Source of the DNA: Eustoma russellianum | Lineage: Eukaryota; Streptophyta; Magnoliopsida; Gentianales; Gentianaceae | Reading direction: 5' to 3' | Assembly: GCA_036186865.1 (NCBI GenBank) | Contig: AP025054.1 | Coordinates: forward strand, 434,001-498,000 | DNA: 64,000 nucleotides | In this document: piece by piece, positions 50,104 through 60,865 of the stretch | How positions within the stretch are numbered: the stretch's first letter is position 1 | Layout of the letters: each line of letters begins with the position of its first letter | Made by a program: the position numbers and the translations under genes | Notes under the pieces: generated by a model | The model's database searches: none | The model's input: the letters and a program-made list of their open reading frames with translations, nothing else | Told to the model about the DNA's origin: nothing

Positions 50104-50131
50104 AATTATAAAAGGTGTAACATAAAATCTT

Positions 50132-51995
50132 AAGTTCATTGTAAGGAGGAAGACAAATAAATACCTATTTTGAGTACAACTACCATATGTTTCGTTAATG
50201 TGACATTTTTTTTTCTCTCTCATTTACATTTATGTAGATGAGCAATGGAACCAGCATCTAGGAAGTCTACTGAAATCACGGGTGTTCATGTGCCTCCGAC
50301 GACCCGGGTAACATGTGATGATGTGAAGACCTCACTGTTACGTCCAAATGTCTGCTTAACTATTTTTTTCCTTTTGGCTGGTGTATTTAGAAAAAAGGAA
50401 AATCCTTTAATTTAAAAATAATCCTTCTTTTTAGGGCTGTTCTTTTAGAGGGGTCAGATACGGAGCTAAGCTCGGATAGAGTGCGTATGATATATGTATA
50501 TTATAGAGAGAGTGTGCATATGATATATGTGTGTTGCATGCAACTGTTTTTCGATAAACAGACCATTAAAGGTATAGATATAGTATATCTACAAAAGAAA
50601 ACTACTATGGCATAACTAAAAAAAGGCGTTTCCAGTATACTAAGCTTTCGCGTTTACGCAGAGTCTAAGAAAGGACTGGATCGTTTCGCGATCTGATGTA
50701 CGCAGTCTTACCCCATATTTTCTGTATAAGAGTATATTTCTGGAGTTCGAGACGCGATCTGATATACACAGCTTTACCCTATGTTTTTTTTGTATAAGAG
50801 GTTGTTTACACATCTGTAACTTAAAAAAGTCAAAAAAGCGGTTGCTCCAAAAACCTGTTTATAACTAAATACAAGAGAAATAAGTGCACATAATAGTGAG
50901 CAGTTTTAAGGTTTTAGTCCATAAGGGGTAGTATATGTAAAGTACTTGTTTGATGTACAAAAAAGAAAATAGACATTGACTAGGTGATACCAAAGGCAAT
51001 GAAAGGTTTAAAATGTTTGATTTGGTATGAATGTGGACAAACTTCTTTAAAGTGCAACAACGACATTACTCCGCCGTAAGGGACCAAACTTAATGCAAAT
51101 TTATATTACACATTTTAATAAGAGAACCCTTTTTTTGAAAGAATTATTTTTTTTTATAAATTAGTGAAACTGTTTACAAAAATTGAATTTTAATTTTTGA
51201 ATTAAACGAAACCAAACAAAATTTAAATTAAATGATTGAAAATGAAACAATAATATCGTTCCAAACGGTATAGTGATACATTCCTCTTAAATTTTCCTAC
51301 CAGTGGCTTAAGGGGTTGAAACTGAGTGGCCATGTAAAGTTGGATGGTTTTCTTTTCTGCCATTAATTGGTTGTAAAATCATGTGATAGATCTAAGGTAA
51401 GACATCCTTTATGAAGCAGTGAATTAGGTCTGAAACATGTATCCTACATTTGTAAAGATGTTGAGGAACCACCTTTCTGGCTTTCTCCACCAAATCTTGA
51501 GCCAAACGTAAGCAAATACATGCTTTCTGAAATTGATTTATGGTAACTTAATGTTGGTCTTACTAGTATTTGAACACCAATTTAAAATTTGTTCCATTCG
51601 TTACAAGTCCTTGAAGACAATGGGCAATCGTTCTGAACAATTGTCCACTCTAGTTTGTCTCAGCTACATGTTTAAATGTGTCAAATAGTTGATAAGTCGA
51701 TCAAGCTTTTTTTGAGTTTTTGTTTGACTACTTTGTTACGATATAATTTAGGACTGGACGCGGCTTAACTTGAATGCTTAACAATCTAATATTTAGCATG
51801 TTGATGTTTGATTTGTTAGCTTATGAGCAAATATATATTATATCTTTGTTTGATGTAAAAATAAATTAAACGTGATGATTGATGATCATTGAAATGATAA
51901 TAAATTTTTTATGTAAAAAATAATATTGATTCGATAATATTAGCTAAATATCAATGTGTATACTTTTGTATATCAACCATGTGCCTGCCTTTAAG
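50132..51995. other. AT-rich intergenic DNA with SINE-like words
   Basis: No gene recognised. TCTGATGTACGCAGTCTTACC (split here only as a word at 50693-50713) and its diverged repeat at 50757-50780 resemble the 3' part of common plant SINEs. Confidence 0.5.
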
Positions 51996-53117
51996 GAATC
52001 TTTTGAGTTGGGTGAAGCAGAATTTGATAAAATATTCAACTATCTTAAACCTTATCTTCTTATGTATGATCGTCACCAGCTTCCGCGTTCCGACTAAAAA
52101 TCCCGGCTGTGGAGTTCATAACTAGCAGTATCACCATGATCAATTTCTACTTTCAAGATGGCATATATTTTTCATTTTCGACAGTTTTTTTTTTTTTTAC
52201 CGTGACTATGAGAATATTTTTCCGAAAAACAAGCAGCTTGAAAGAGCTTGTGAGACTGCTGAAACCAAATATTGTGACAATCATTCGAATATGGCACGTT
52301 AAAAAATCGTACCTTTCAGTCCATTAGTTCAAGAATCAAATCATAAAGATGAAGCCAGCTGGGAATTGCTAGAATGGTTGAGCAAAAAAAAAAAAAAAAA
52401 AAAAGGAGGCGTTTGACGGTTTATGTTGATTTTGGTAGCGAATATTTTCTTAAGAAAGAAGAAATAGAGGAGATAGCATGGTTTGGAGCTTAGCAAAGTG
52501 AATATCATATGGGTTGTGAAGTTGCCGAAGGGGTCAAATCTTGAGCTTGAGGAGGCACTAACAAAAGGATTTTTGGAAAGGGTAGGTGAAAGAGGAAGAG
52601 TTATACATGGATGGTCTTACAGGGGAAAATATTGAGCCATTGGGCTATTGGAGTATTTGTGAGTCATATTTTGGCTTCGGTTCTTATATTCTGAAGTAGA
52701 CATGGCTTGACGCAGTTTTCATTATGGGTCATCGGAAAACAGTCTCTGTGTGTTTTTAACATATATGGATATGGTTGCGTACATCCGAATCCCCTTACTC
52801 CGCTATAGACGGGATCCTCTAAAACAATAGAGTAATGTTGTTGTTGTATTAGTATTTTGGGTGGAGTTCTATTATGGAGAGTGTGAAATTTGGGGTTCCT
52901 ATTATAGCGTTGCCCAAGCATCCTGATCAAATCTATTAATGCTAAATTGGCACAAGAGGTTGGGGTTGGTGTGGCGGTTGTTAGGGATGAGGAGGGTAGG
53001 TTTCAAGGTGAGGAGACAGCAGCAGTTATTGAGAAAATGTTGAATGAGAAAGCTGGAAAATTTGTAAGGCAGGCGCGAAAAATGCACGCAGAAATACAAG
53101 ATAATGGTAAGATGTAA
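51996..53117 (+). pseudogene. UDP-glycosyltransferase pseudogene (UGT94/91-like)
   Basis: Pieces of one plant family-1 glycosyltransferase follow in order on the plus strand: FELGEAEFDKIFNYLKP (about 52003-52053), IPAVEFITSSITMINFYFQD (about 52100-52160), a VPFSPLVQESN-like relic (about 52315), WELLEWLSKKK (about 52360), VYVDFGSEYFLKKEEIEEIA (about 52418-52480), IIWVVKLPKGSNLELEEALT (about 52503-52560), GFLERVGERGRVIHGW (about 52570-52615), ILSHWAIGVFVSH (about 52628-52667), then after a 178-bp insertion GWSSIMESVKFGVPIIALPK and KLAQEVGVGVAVVRDEEGRF to a natural-looking end at 53117. At least two in-frame stops and several shifts are present, the HCGW step of the PSPG motif is interrupted by a SINE, and the N terminus is missing. 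The family joins sugars to flavonoid or terpenoid acceptors; this copy cannot. Confidence 0.9.
52675..52852 (-). mobile_element. Complete SINE-like element, family B, inside the UGT pseudogene
   Basis: Direct repeats TATTTTGG flank it (52667-52674 and 52853-52860). It ends in GTTGTTGTTGTATTAG on the plus strand, a GTT-type tail. Its interior is the reverse complement of the repeats at 22336 and 43880 (GACGCAGTTTTCATTATGGG, CGGGATCCTCTAAAACAATAG). Strand is given relative to those copies; the tail suggests the RNA sense is the plus strand here. Removing it rejoins the UGT frame around G-W-S-S. Confidence 0.85.
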
Positions 53118-53204
53118 GATAGAGTTCAGGAAGAGCTGCTTAAACTTTTCTTCAAGAAAGAGAGAAATGATGGCACCGGCGGTTTTCCTTGCTCTCTTAA
53201 AGAG

Positions 53205-53345
53205 CTTTTTACCTGCTTCTTTAAATTCAAGCTCTGAGCCTTTTCCAAGTTTTTTTGAATTCGAACTCGAGCTGCATTTAAAGCTCGTCACGAGCTCAAG
53301 CTCGAGCTCGATCCTGATGAAAATAATTCGAACCGAACTCGAGCC
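53205..53345. repeat. AGCTCGAGCT-rich transposon-like segment
   Basis: Repeated AAGCTCGAGCTC, GAACTCGAGC and GAACCGAACTCGAGCCC words resemble the interior of the MITE at 60571-60865, but no clear ends were found. Confidence 0.45.
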
Positions 53346-53757
53346 CAGATATGTTCTCAGATTTGGTTCGTTTGCAGAATCCTGGTTTCTGATTACCAAG
53401 GAGATGCCTAAAGTTGTTGAGGCTGTCACTTTCTTTTATTTTCCTTTTTTTCTTAAACAGAAACTAGTTTACCAAACAAACAAAACATCTGGCCGTGGCT
53501 GGTCCAGCAAATTGAGAACTAAAAAAACCATATGTCCATATCATGAAAACTGAGGAGACTCTTATTCACAGGTTGCACAGTCAAATTCTCAGCACAATGA
53601 AAGTTAAAAGGCAACAGGGTACATTTAAATGCTACCAGGACACAACATCGATCAGTTTCCTAGTGTAAAACACTGATCAGGGGATTCAGGGCAGGTTCAT
53701 ATTAGCATGCTTACATAGTATTTTGAGGGGAGGAGGAATCAACTGATTCATAAAGCT

Positions 53758-56700
53758 TCAGCTGCAAAGATTTGGAACGCAAACACCAGCATCTGAACTT
53801 TGTTGTTCTTTCCATATTCTTCCAGTAACTCGAAGCTTGAGCTCCTTCCTGTCCCCGCCAGAGAAGAAAAGGGCCATGTTCCTTTGGATTATGAGACCAT
53901 CATGGCTATCCCTAACCTTCCGGTGGCTATCGCGAATAGTCCGTGGAGTGCCCTCCCAAATCAGCTTTCTGCCATTCCCTCCTACTTCTAGGCTGTAGCT
54001 ATAATTGCGGGCCTCATTTTCATCACCCATGAAACGGAGAAATGCCATGTATACAGGTGCAACACCAAGCTGGAACGCCTCAAAATGAAGACAGAAGTAC
54101 TGACCAAAACAATGGAAGACCTAACAAAACAACATGATAACTTTATAAGGCAGCTGACGGAAAATTTTGATTCATATTCAGAGCATTATTCCACAGGCAT
54201 CTTGGGCTGAAGGTTTATTGCTTCAATTTGTGAGCAAAAGTTTATCAATCATCGAGCAAAGAAAGATGGGAGCAACATCCCACTTGAGCGATGCCAATTT
54301 TCCAGAACCATAATGCAGTTATTGAAAAGCTGTCGGGTCTTAAGCAACGTATGTAAATTACAGTTCCATTCAAAAAAGTGTGCATGCACGACATTTTGAG
54401 ATGCAATACCAGCAAAAGTGTGCCTGGTCTTTTCGTTTTTGTTTCCTCACTCTACTTCTTCCCCAAATACTCTCAAGAAGATCTTGGTTTCAATATAATT
54501 AGCCGCAATTCAAGATGGATTGATTAAAAATCATTCTAACTTCTAAGAGGCAATAAACTTGAGCAATCGGCAAATAGCAAGAAGGGCTTTTACCAAACAA
54601 TCACAGGTAACAGTCAATATGAAATGTGTATGCTAAAACAGAAAGGTGCTCCAATGGCAAAGCAGTGCTACCCCAAGGTTCACAAGACACTAAATCCTGG
54701 ACAATTCTTACTTTTCTTGCCAGTTTTGCATATTCTACATCATCCCAAAACTTAAAAAGCGCCACCACTAGAATTTTTTCCCTTTTTTTATTTGTGTCCT
54801 AAAAAATAGATTAAATTCTACCACAAGAACATGTCACCACTAGAATTAACTTACATGCAAAGGGACCTTAAATACTGTATTACCAATAAACTGAACGTAC
54901 GAAATATGCATGATCAAGGTATTGAAAGATCGCACTGAGAAAATTGTCTAGCTACACAAGTGGATTTTATTTTATAAAAGATTGTTTACCAGACAGCCAC
55001 TTAAATCAACAATCCAACAACATACAGCCAAAATGATTACTCACCGTCAACATCCAAGTGGCATTCTCCACTTCGCGAGGATTAGACTTCACATAGCGAT
55101 GGTTGAATGTGCTCCCACTGTGCATGTCCACCTTGTGGTCATCTCTCAAATGAGCAACTAGATAGGTAATGTCACCTGTGACAGAGCACTCGGATCCAGC
55201 ATAAGGGCAATTGTAAGGTCTGTAGTTGCAAACTGCTTCATGTTTGAGTTTGCTGTAGTATGGAAATATTTCAGTGCACCCCAAGGAATAATATTTGCAG
55301 GGCAGCTCTAATGACTCTGCCACTTTCTCTAATGCTAGGCACCTAATATCACCAAGTTCTTGTCTGCACGTAGGACACCTATTATGCACCCTTGTTTTAC
55401 AGGTGTAACAAATTGTGTGTCCATTTTGACACTGCACAAAAATCAAAACTTTGTATCACGAATCTCACGGCATCGAGGAACAATAACAAAAGAAAACTGG
55501 CAGCAACAGAAGTAATCCCGCAATAAGAAGCAGTCGGTATGTTTTCACAGAACAATTTTACCATGCATTGTGGCATTTGTCCTTCAATGATTAACCATGA
55601 TCGACAAAACCTACGACCTCAAACTATCTTCTCAAGTTGATGGAAATGTCAACAAGATACCTCATGAAGCATAGGTTACAGGACACACAATTATGAGAGC
55701 AATGATAACTTTGGGTGATATTACAAACTCCCGTTTCAACAGAAAGGCCCCTATATGCTCGCGTATACCTATGGCTAGATTATTTGAAAGAACTTGGACC
55801 AATTATGGGATGAAAATGTGGGATTATGTAATTTTTATACTCACTTCTCACTTTCACTATATTATTAACCATAAATTTTTAATATATACCATGGATTAAA
55901 TGGAAAGGAGTGTCAAAATAAAATTTGAAAATGTGAAAGTGAATCTATGAAACATGTTATATTTCACAACCTAGAACAGAAAAACACGGCTGAAGCCCAT
56001 GCATGCATCTTAGGTTATGAAATTGAATAAATCAAAAAAGGACCAACGTTTAATGCCGCTTGTATACTAACTGTCTCAAGAAAGATCAATGCAGCGTGTG
56101 ATACATCTGAATAAATCAAACCTGAATGAACCGAAATGAACTTGAATGAAATGAGAAATACATTTTGTGTTAGCCTTTGATACAACAAGTCAGAATGTAA
56201 CCATGTTCCCCATAAGCAAAATAAAATGTCATTTTGTTGATATTTGAAACCTACTAAATTGACCTACAAAGATGCAACATCAATCTGAGTGGGTAAAAAT
56301 GTGTTAAGTAGAACTTCGGTTACAAAAAACAGTTATATGTTTTATGTCATTAAAATGAAGTGACTTTCACTCCACACCAATCCATATGCATCCACCCCGA
56401 AAGGAGTTTTGATCAACCAATCACACCCATTATATATACCCCTCCTGATCCACAAATAAGGGGGGGCATGAAGGATGGATGGGAAATGAAGATCAGACTT
56501 TGTCGACCACTCTCAATGATACGGCACAAAGACTACTAAATACATCTCAAGCCTTTTATTCCACCTCCCCTCTTCAATCCTCGATCAAACTTCTGTTCCA
56601 CAGGTGCCATGAAAAAAGGGCTCCTTCCTTCGCCTATCACATATATTGGCTTGGCTTCAGTCCGAACCAGGACACATACGTGTAGGAAGGACAATGAGTA

Positions 56701-57472
56701 CATAAGCTAAAAGACTACAACTACAAGACTAGCTCGAAGCTACTCACTTCTATTCTTGTAAAATATACCTTTAGTCTTAGAAATTTGATTAACCAAATGA
56801 GACCTCAAGAAAAAATAAGCTAAAAGACTACAACTACAAGACTAGCTCGAAGCTACTCACTTCTATTCTTGTAAAATATACCTTTAGTCTTAGAAATTTG
56901 ATTAACCAAATGAGACCTCAAGAAAAAAAGCAGGTTAAAAGAACAAATTTACATCTAATTCATCTAACAGGACGATGTTCAAACTTCAAAACAAAATTGG
57001 AACCGTCTTCATTTTCCAAGAAGAGAAGACACCCCAAAAGAAAAGTAAGCCTTCAGCCTTTGTCCTATAATTCTGAAATTCAACACCAAAACTTAATTCT
57101 GAAAACAAAACTAGTTTGACCTCCAACCCTTATCTGAACAAACTAATATTACTACACTTCATCCTCTTATATCTAGCAAAAGGAATACATTAAGGTCAAC
57201 GAGTTGAAGAGATAAAAGGGAAGAAATTTATAGCATCAAACCTGATGAATCGGAGGATACATGGAGTTGGTGCAAACAGGGCATTCAAGCAATTCATGAA
57301 CGCTAGGAGGGATTATGCTATGAGCCTTTGCCGGAGCAAATTGATGAGAAAGAGCAGCTCCATGAGGATGATGGTGTATCACCGATGGATGATTAATCGC
57401 TAAAGAAGGTTGAAACTCTTCATCTTCAATCCCATCTGAAGAAGATAAGCACTCTGCACTATCCATCTCCAT
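53758..57472 (-). CDS. SINAT: SINA/SIAH-type RING E3 ubiquitin ligase (SINAT family)
   Basis: Three minus-strand exons, 57472-57242, 55431-55045 and 54120-53758, all phase 0; 981 nt, 326 residues, typical for plant SINATs. A C3HC4 RING uses C64, C67, C78, H82, C85, C88, C96 and C99 (ELLECPVCTNSMYPPIHQ | CQNGHTICYTCKTR); the 1.8-kb intron falls just before C78. The SIAH zinc-finger region follows (LPCKYYSLGCTEIFPYYSKL, HEAVCNYRPYNCPY, LVAHLRDDHKVDMH) and then the C-terminal substrate-binding/dimer domain (WMLT | VFHCFGQYFCLHFEAF, RNYSYSLEVGGNGRKLIWEG). SINATs are dimeric E3 ligases that send signalling, autophagy and transcription proteins for degradation. An out-of-frame ATG five bases upstream (57477) overlaps the start and could dampen translation. 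Intron 1 holds a perfect 113-bp tandem duplication. Confidence 0.96.
56702..56927. repeat. Perfect 113-bp tandem duplication in SINAT intron 1
   Basis: The unit starting ATAAGCTAAAAGACTACAAC at 56702 recurs at 56815 with no difference I can find through the run AATGAGACCTCAAGAAAAA. Perfect identity implies a very recent event or a local assembly duplication. Confidence 0.93.
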
Positions 57473-58975
57473 ATCATCGGCAAAGATCTCAGATGCCTTC
57501 CTCTAAAGTTTCAATATTTTCCACTGAGAGATTTGGTATTTCTTCAAACTTTTTTTCCTTCAGTTTCGATTAGAAAAGAAAGAACAGAAACAACAAAACA
57601 TACAATCATACAACGAAGAGATGGGGAAATTCTCTGGAATCAATTGAGCCAAACGGAAATCCCCCTCTCTTTTCCCCGGAATTTTGGGTTCTTTTCCTCT
57701 ATCTCCCTCAAATTGATGTGAGGAGTTGTTCGAAAGAAAAGAAGAAGAAGAAGATTCTTTTTGAGGAGAGAGAAATAAGTATATCCTCTATTGGCCGTCG
57801 ATTATCGAAAGCGATCGAGGATTCCTTCTCATCTAACGTACCTGATATTTCTTCTTTCGTTTTAATTATAAATGTAAATTTCAGTAATTAATCAGCAATC
57901 TATTAAACTATAATAGTTGAAGTTGAACAACATTTATTAGTGTACATGTTAATTTATTAAAATTTTATTAGTCTATAAATATTTATAGCTAGTGATGACG
58001 AGGGTAAAGTTTACCTTATTCTTTTGAAATGTTTTTCCACAGTAAATAATCTTATCGATCTATAAATATTTATAATCACTCATTCACCAGTGTAACGTTT
58101 TTATTTCTAAACTGTATTTCCATTATAAAACCTGTGCTTGGATTTATCTTTTTCCCTTTTATCTACATGTTGAATTGCTGGCATTTGATTTTTATTTTCT
58201 TTTTTAGAAAGTGGATATTTGAAATGGACTTGGATGAAATTAAAAATATTCCAACAGTACTTGGAAAAGTATGTCAGCTAAGCAAATTTTCTCTTTATTC
58301 AATTATTTTATTTCTCTCTAATTTGTTTATTGTGTAAGTGGGCTCACAGGAAAAGGTTGCATCCTCTACTCTTGGATCTTTTAAACTCATAAAGGTGATG
58401 GATCACCCATGATTTGGTACATTTAGATAAATTATATAAAATGAGATTATTTTTGAAACATAAGAAAATTTTTGTACTAGTGTGTTTAGTATGTTAAGTT
58501 TATTAGTAATTCGTGAAATTTGAATGCAGTTGGAGTTATTAATTATACGCTTGTGTTTCTTTGATTTAAAATAGATAAGGGAATTGCTAGGATGAATGAA
58601 GACTAAAGAAGCTATAAAATGAAAAAGGAAATCAATCAAGAAGATTCAATGATGACATTTGATTCTGGATGAATTCCTAACACGTTTAAAATTTAATATA
58701 GAAATCATGGTCTTCATAAAAGGTGTCCAGCTCATTTTCGCGATGCAACTTGAACCAACTCAAAGTGAAGCTCAACAAGTCAAATGTATTGAAACATAGT
58801 TGGAAAAAACTGAACCGAGTAAAAGATTAAGAAACTCGTTTTTGATGAATTAGATTTGGGTGTTTGTGTGGGGGTATGAAAAAACTACAGTAAAAAGATT
58901 GTGATTCGAATACCATCTTTTTGAAAGCAAAAAAGCTACAGTAAAATATATCTATTTGACATGGAAAAAGCAGGC
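57473..58975. other. SINAT 5' region and AT-rich gap
   Basis: 57473-57790 is the SINAT 5' UTR/promoter side, with a GAAGAAGAAGAAG run at 57740-57752. Beyond that the DNA is AT-rich; TCTATAAATATTTATA occurs twice (57973 and 58058) with no gene in sight. Confidence 0.5.
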
Positions 58976-59229
58976 GATATGTTTTCAAATGCAAGAAACA
59001 GTCAATAGTACCATTCCTCCTCTTCTTATTATTGAGGCAAAGTTTAACACTTCCACAACTCTATCCAAATCTTTCTCACCATTGACTTGTATTTCTCTAC
59101 GCAATTTCAACGCATTTTCCCTAACAAATCTACCACTTTCCACGTCCAAAACTTGTTCAATAACCTTTGCTATTTCTTGCCGCTGAATCTTCCCCTCTTT
59201 ATCTCATTACCTCCAAACCAGCCCTGAAG
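58976..59229 (-). pseudogene. C-terminal fragment of a second glycosyltransferase, cut by an LTR
   Basis: On the minus strand, AGLEVMR, then after a small frame loss KEGKIQRQEIAKVIEQVLDV, ESGRFVRENALKLRREIQ and NGEKDLDRVVEVL match the last 70 or so residues of a family-1 UGT and resemble the end of the pseudogene at 51996-53117. The fragment is truncated exactly where the LTR begins (59230), so the retrotransposon insertion probably broke it and the PSPG half is gone or displaced. Confidence 0.8.
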
Positions 59230-60197
59230 TGTTGGAATTAATTCGAGATACGTGTGATGCACAGAACGTTGATAAAGTTCATACGAATTAATCATAAGGT
59301 GGACGTTATGTACGATAATATTATATGTCACATATGTCACGTAATAATATTAATTATTGCGTAAAACATCCACGCGTTAAGTGATCATCAGGTATGTTCG
59401 TGGATGTATAGTGTGGTCTAAAATGGAAACCCCTAATATGTAGATAGTCATATGGTCAGAGACCGCAATGGATGTGCTCAAAATGTTACGACCATAAAGT
59501 GTACGACGTCTGGTCCCCGAGAGGCGACAACTCACGTGTGGCTAATAGATAATTGTTGGTACAATAATTGAATATTAAATAATATTAAATAATATTTATT
59601 ATTAAATAATAGATAATATTTGATAATGGATAAAGATAGCTTGATGATAGTATCATGTATATCCCAGGTATCTGGGATAAAGAAATCTCTATCCATAAAG
59701 AAATATGACCATCAGGATTCTTATTGGATAATATTTGATAGTGGATAAAGATAACTTGATGATAGTATCAAGTATATCCCAGATATCTGGGATAAAAGAA
59801 TCTCTATCCATAAAAGAATATGTCAATCAGGATTCCCCTATTCTCTCTCTATATAAAGGAGGATGTCTTCACCTCCTCATAACATCAAGAAGAAATCGGC
59901 TATAGAGACAAAAGTGAGAGGGTGTGTCAACCATGTTCTATAAAGCCCACACTGTCTAGCCTCTCCATCGGGTAAAGGAGTGAATTGATGATTCCGTTCA
60001 AGGGGTGTATCAGCAATTGGTGGGAGGTCCTGAATCCTTGGATCACGTCAGATTCATCATCATCCGAAGTAGTTGCAGCGTACATGTTCAGATTAACAAC
60101 AGCAATGGAGCAAGATATATTTTTCCACATTTTGTTACTTTGTCAATTGATTCGATTAGATGGTCCTATTCATGGGTTTATTGAATTAAATCCAACA
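59230..60197 (+). mobile_element. LTR of a retrotransposon (Copia-like or non-autonomous)
   Basis: 968 bp starting TGTTGGAATTAATTC and ending GAATTAAATCCAACA, which are inverted copies of each other with one mismatch and give the TG...CA ends of an LTR. A TATA-like CTATATAAAGGAGG at about 59848 lies in the right place for its promoter. A primer-binding site follows two bases after the end, so this is the 5' LTR. No matching 3' LTR was found in the window, nor any gag or polymerase frame. Confidence 0.85.
59612..59837. repeat. 115-bp tandem repeat inside the LTR
   Basis: Two copies starting GATAATATTTGATAATGG (59612) and GATAATATTTGATAGTGG (59727), about 90% alike. Each contains a near or perfect palindrome; in the second it is TATCCCAGATATCTGGGATA. 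Confidence 0.9.
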
Positions 60198-60199
60198 AA

Positions 60200-60211
60200 T
60201 GGTATCAGAGC
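60200..60211 (+). other. Primer-binding site for initiator tRNA-Met
   Basis: TGGTATCAGAGC is the standard plant PBS complementary to the 3' end of initiator methionine tRNA, two bases after the LTR end. It fixes the element's direction as plus. Confidence 0.93.
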
Positions 60212-60481
60212 ATGCCTAATCGAATCAATTATGTTAATCTGTTCAAGCTGAAAAACAGAATTTTTCGGGTCAAAAACGTTTTTCCGAAACAAGTTTTCAT
60301 AAAGGAAAAGTTTCTGTTTTAAAATAAAGCTTCCATCAGTTTCCACGCAAAACACCGCTAGCTCCAGCTTTCAAAGTCAGAGGTCTCAGTTTCGATCCAC
60401 GAGCCCGAAAATTCGGGAATTTTTGTTTTTCTGGATTTCTTTTTTTAATATAAATAAAACCTGCTCCAATTCTGCACAAAA

Positions 60482-60555
60482 TGCCTTCTGGTATAATGGT
60501 AGCAGCGCCTGCATTGGAAAGAGAGGTCTCTGGTTCGAGACCCTCTCCAAGCAAA
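60482..60555 (+). mobile_element. tRNA-like SINE head or tRNA relic
   Basis: TATAATGGTAGCAGC (A box, about 60492) and GGTTCGAGACC (B box, 60532-60542) are spaced like a tRNA promoter. GAGGTCTCTGGTTCGAGACCCTC can form the T arm and its surroundings, but the acceptor stem does not pair, so it is not a functional tRNA. Confidence 0.55.
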
Positions 60556-60570
60556 AATAAAGCCACAACT

Positions 60571-60865
60571 AGGGCTGTAAATGAACTAAGCCGTTCGATT
60601 GTTTGGCTCGTTTGGCACGAGCTTGGGTCGGATAAAAGGTTAATGAACAGAGCTTGAACATTTTTTTTCTGTTCGAACTCGGTAAGCGGCACCGTTCGTT
60701 TAAGGTGTTCGGCTCATTAATGTTGTTCGTGAGTTAAACGAACTAAGTTTGAACAATTAAATATGTTCGTTTGAATAAACGAATAAGCTCGGCTCGTTCG
60801 ATAAGTTAAATGAACCAAGCTTGAACAACGCAATGTTCGACTCGTTCGACTCGTTTACAGCCCTA
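60571..60865. mobile_element. MITE with TAGGGCTGTAAA termini
   Basis: The left end TAGGGCTGTAAATGA and right end TCGTTTACAGCCCTA are inverted repeats, counting the shared TA. The interior is full of GCTCGGCTCGTTCG and GTTCGTTTGAATAAACGAA words. Length is about 295 bp. The TA duplication suggests a Stowaway or Harbinger-like MITE; the class is uncertain. Confidence 0.8.

Noticed and set aside
53104..53553. 149-residue plus frame and 175-residue minus frame
   Set aside because: They overlap each other and the AGCTCGAGCT repeat next to the UGT pseudogene; no domain is present.
60482..60555. Functional tRNA gene
   Set aside because: A and B boxes are present but the acceptor stem does not pair and no anticodon arm forms; better explained as a SINE head.
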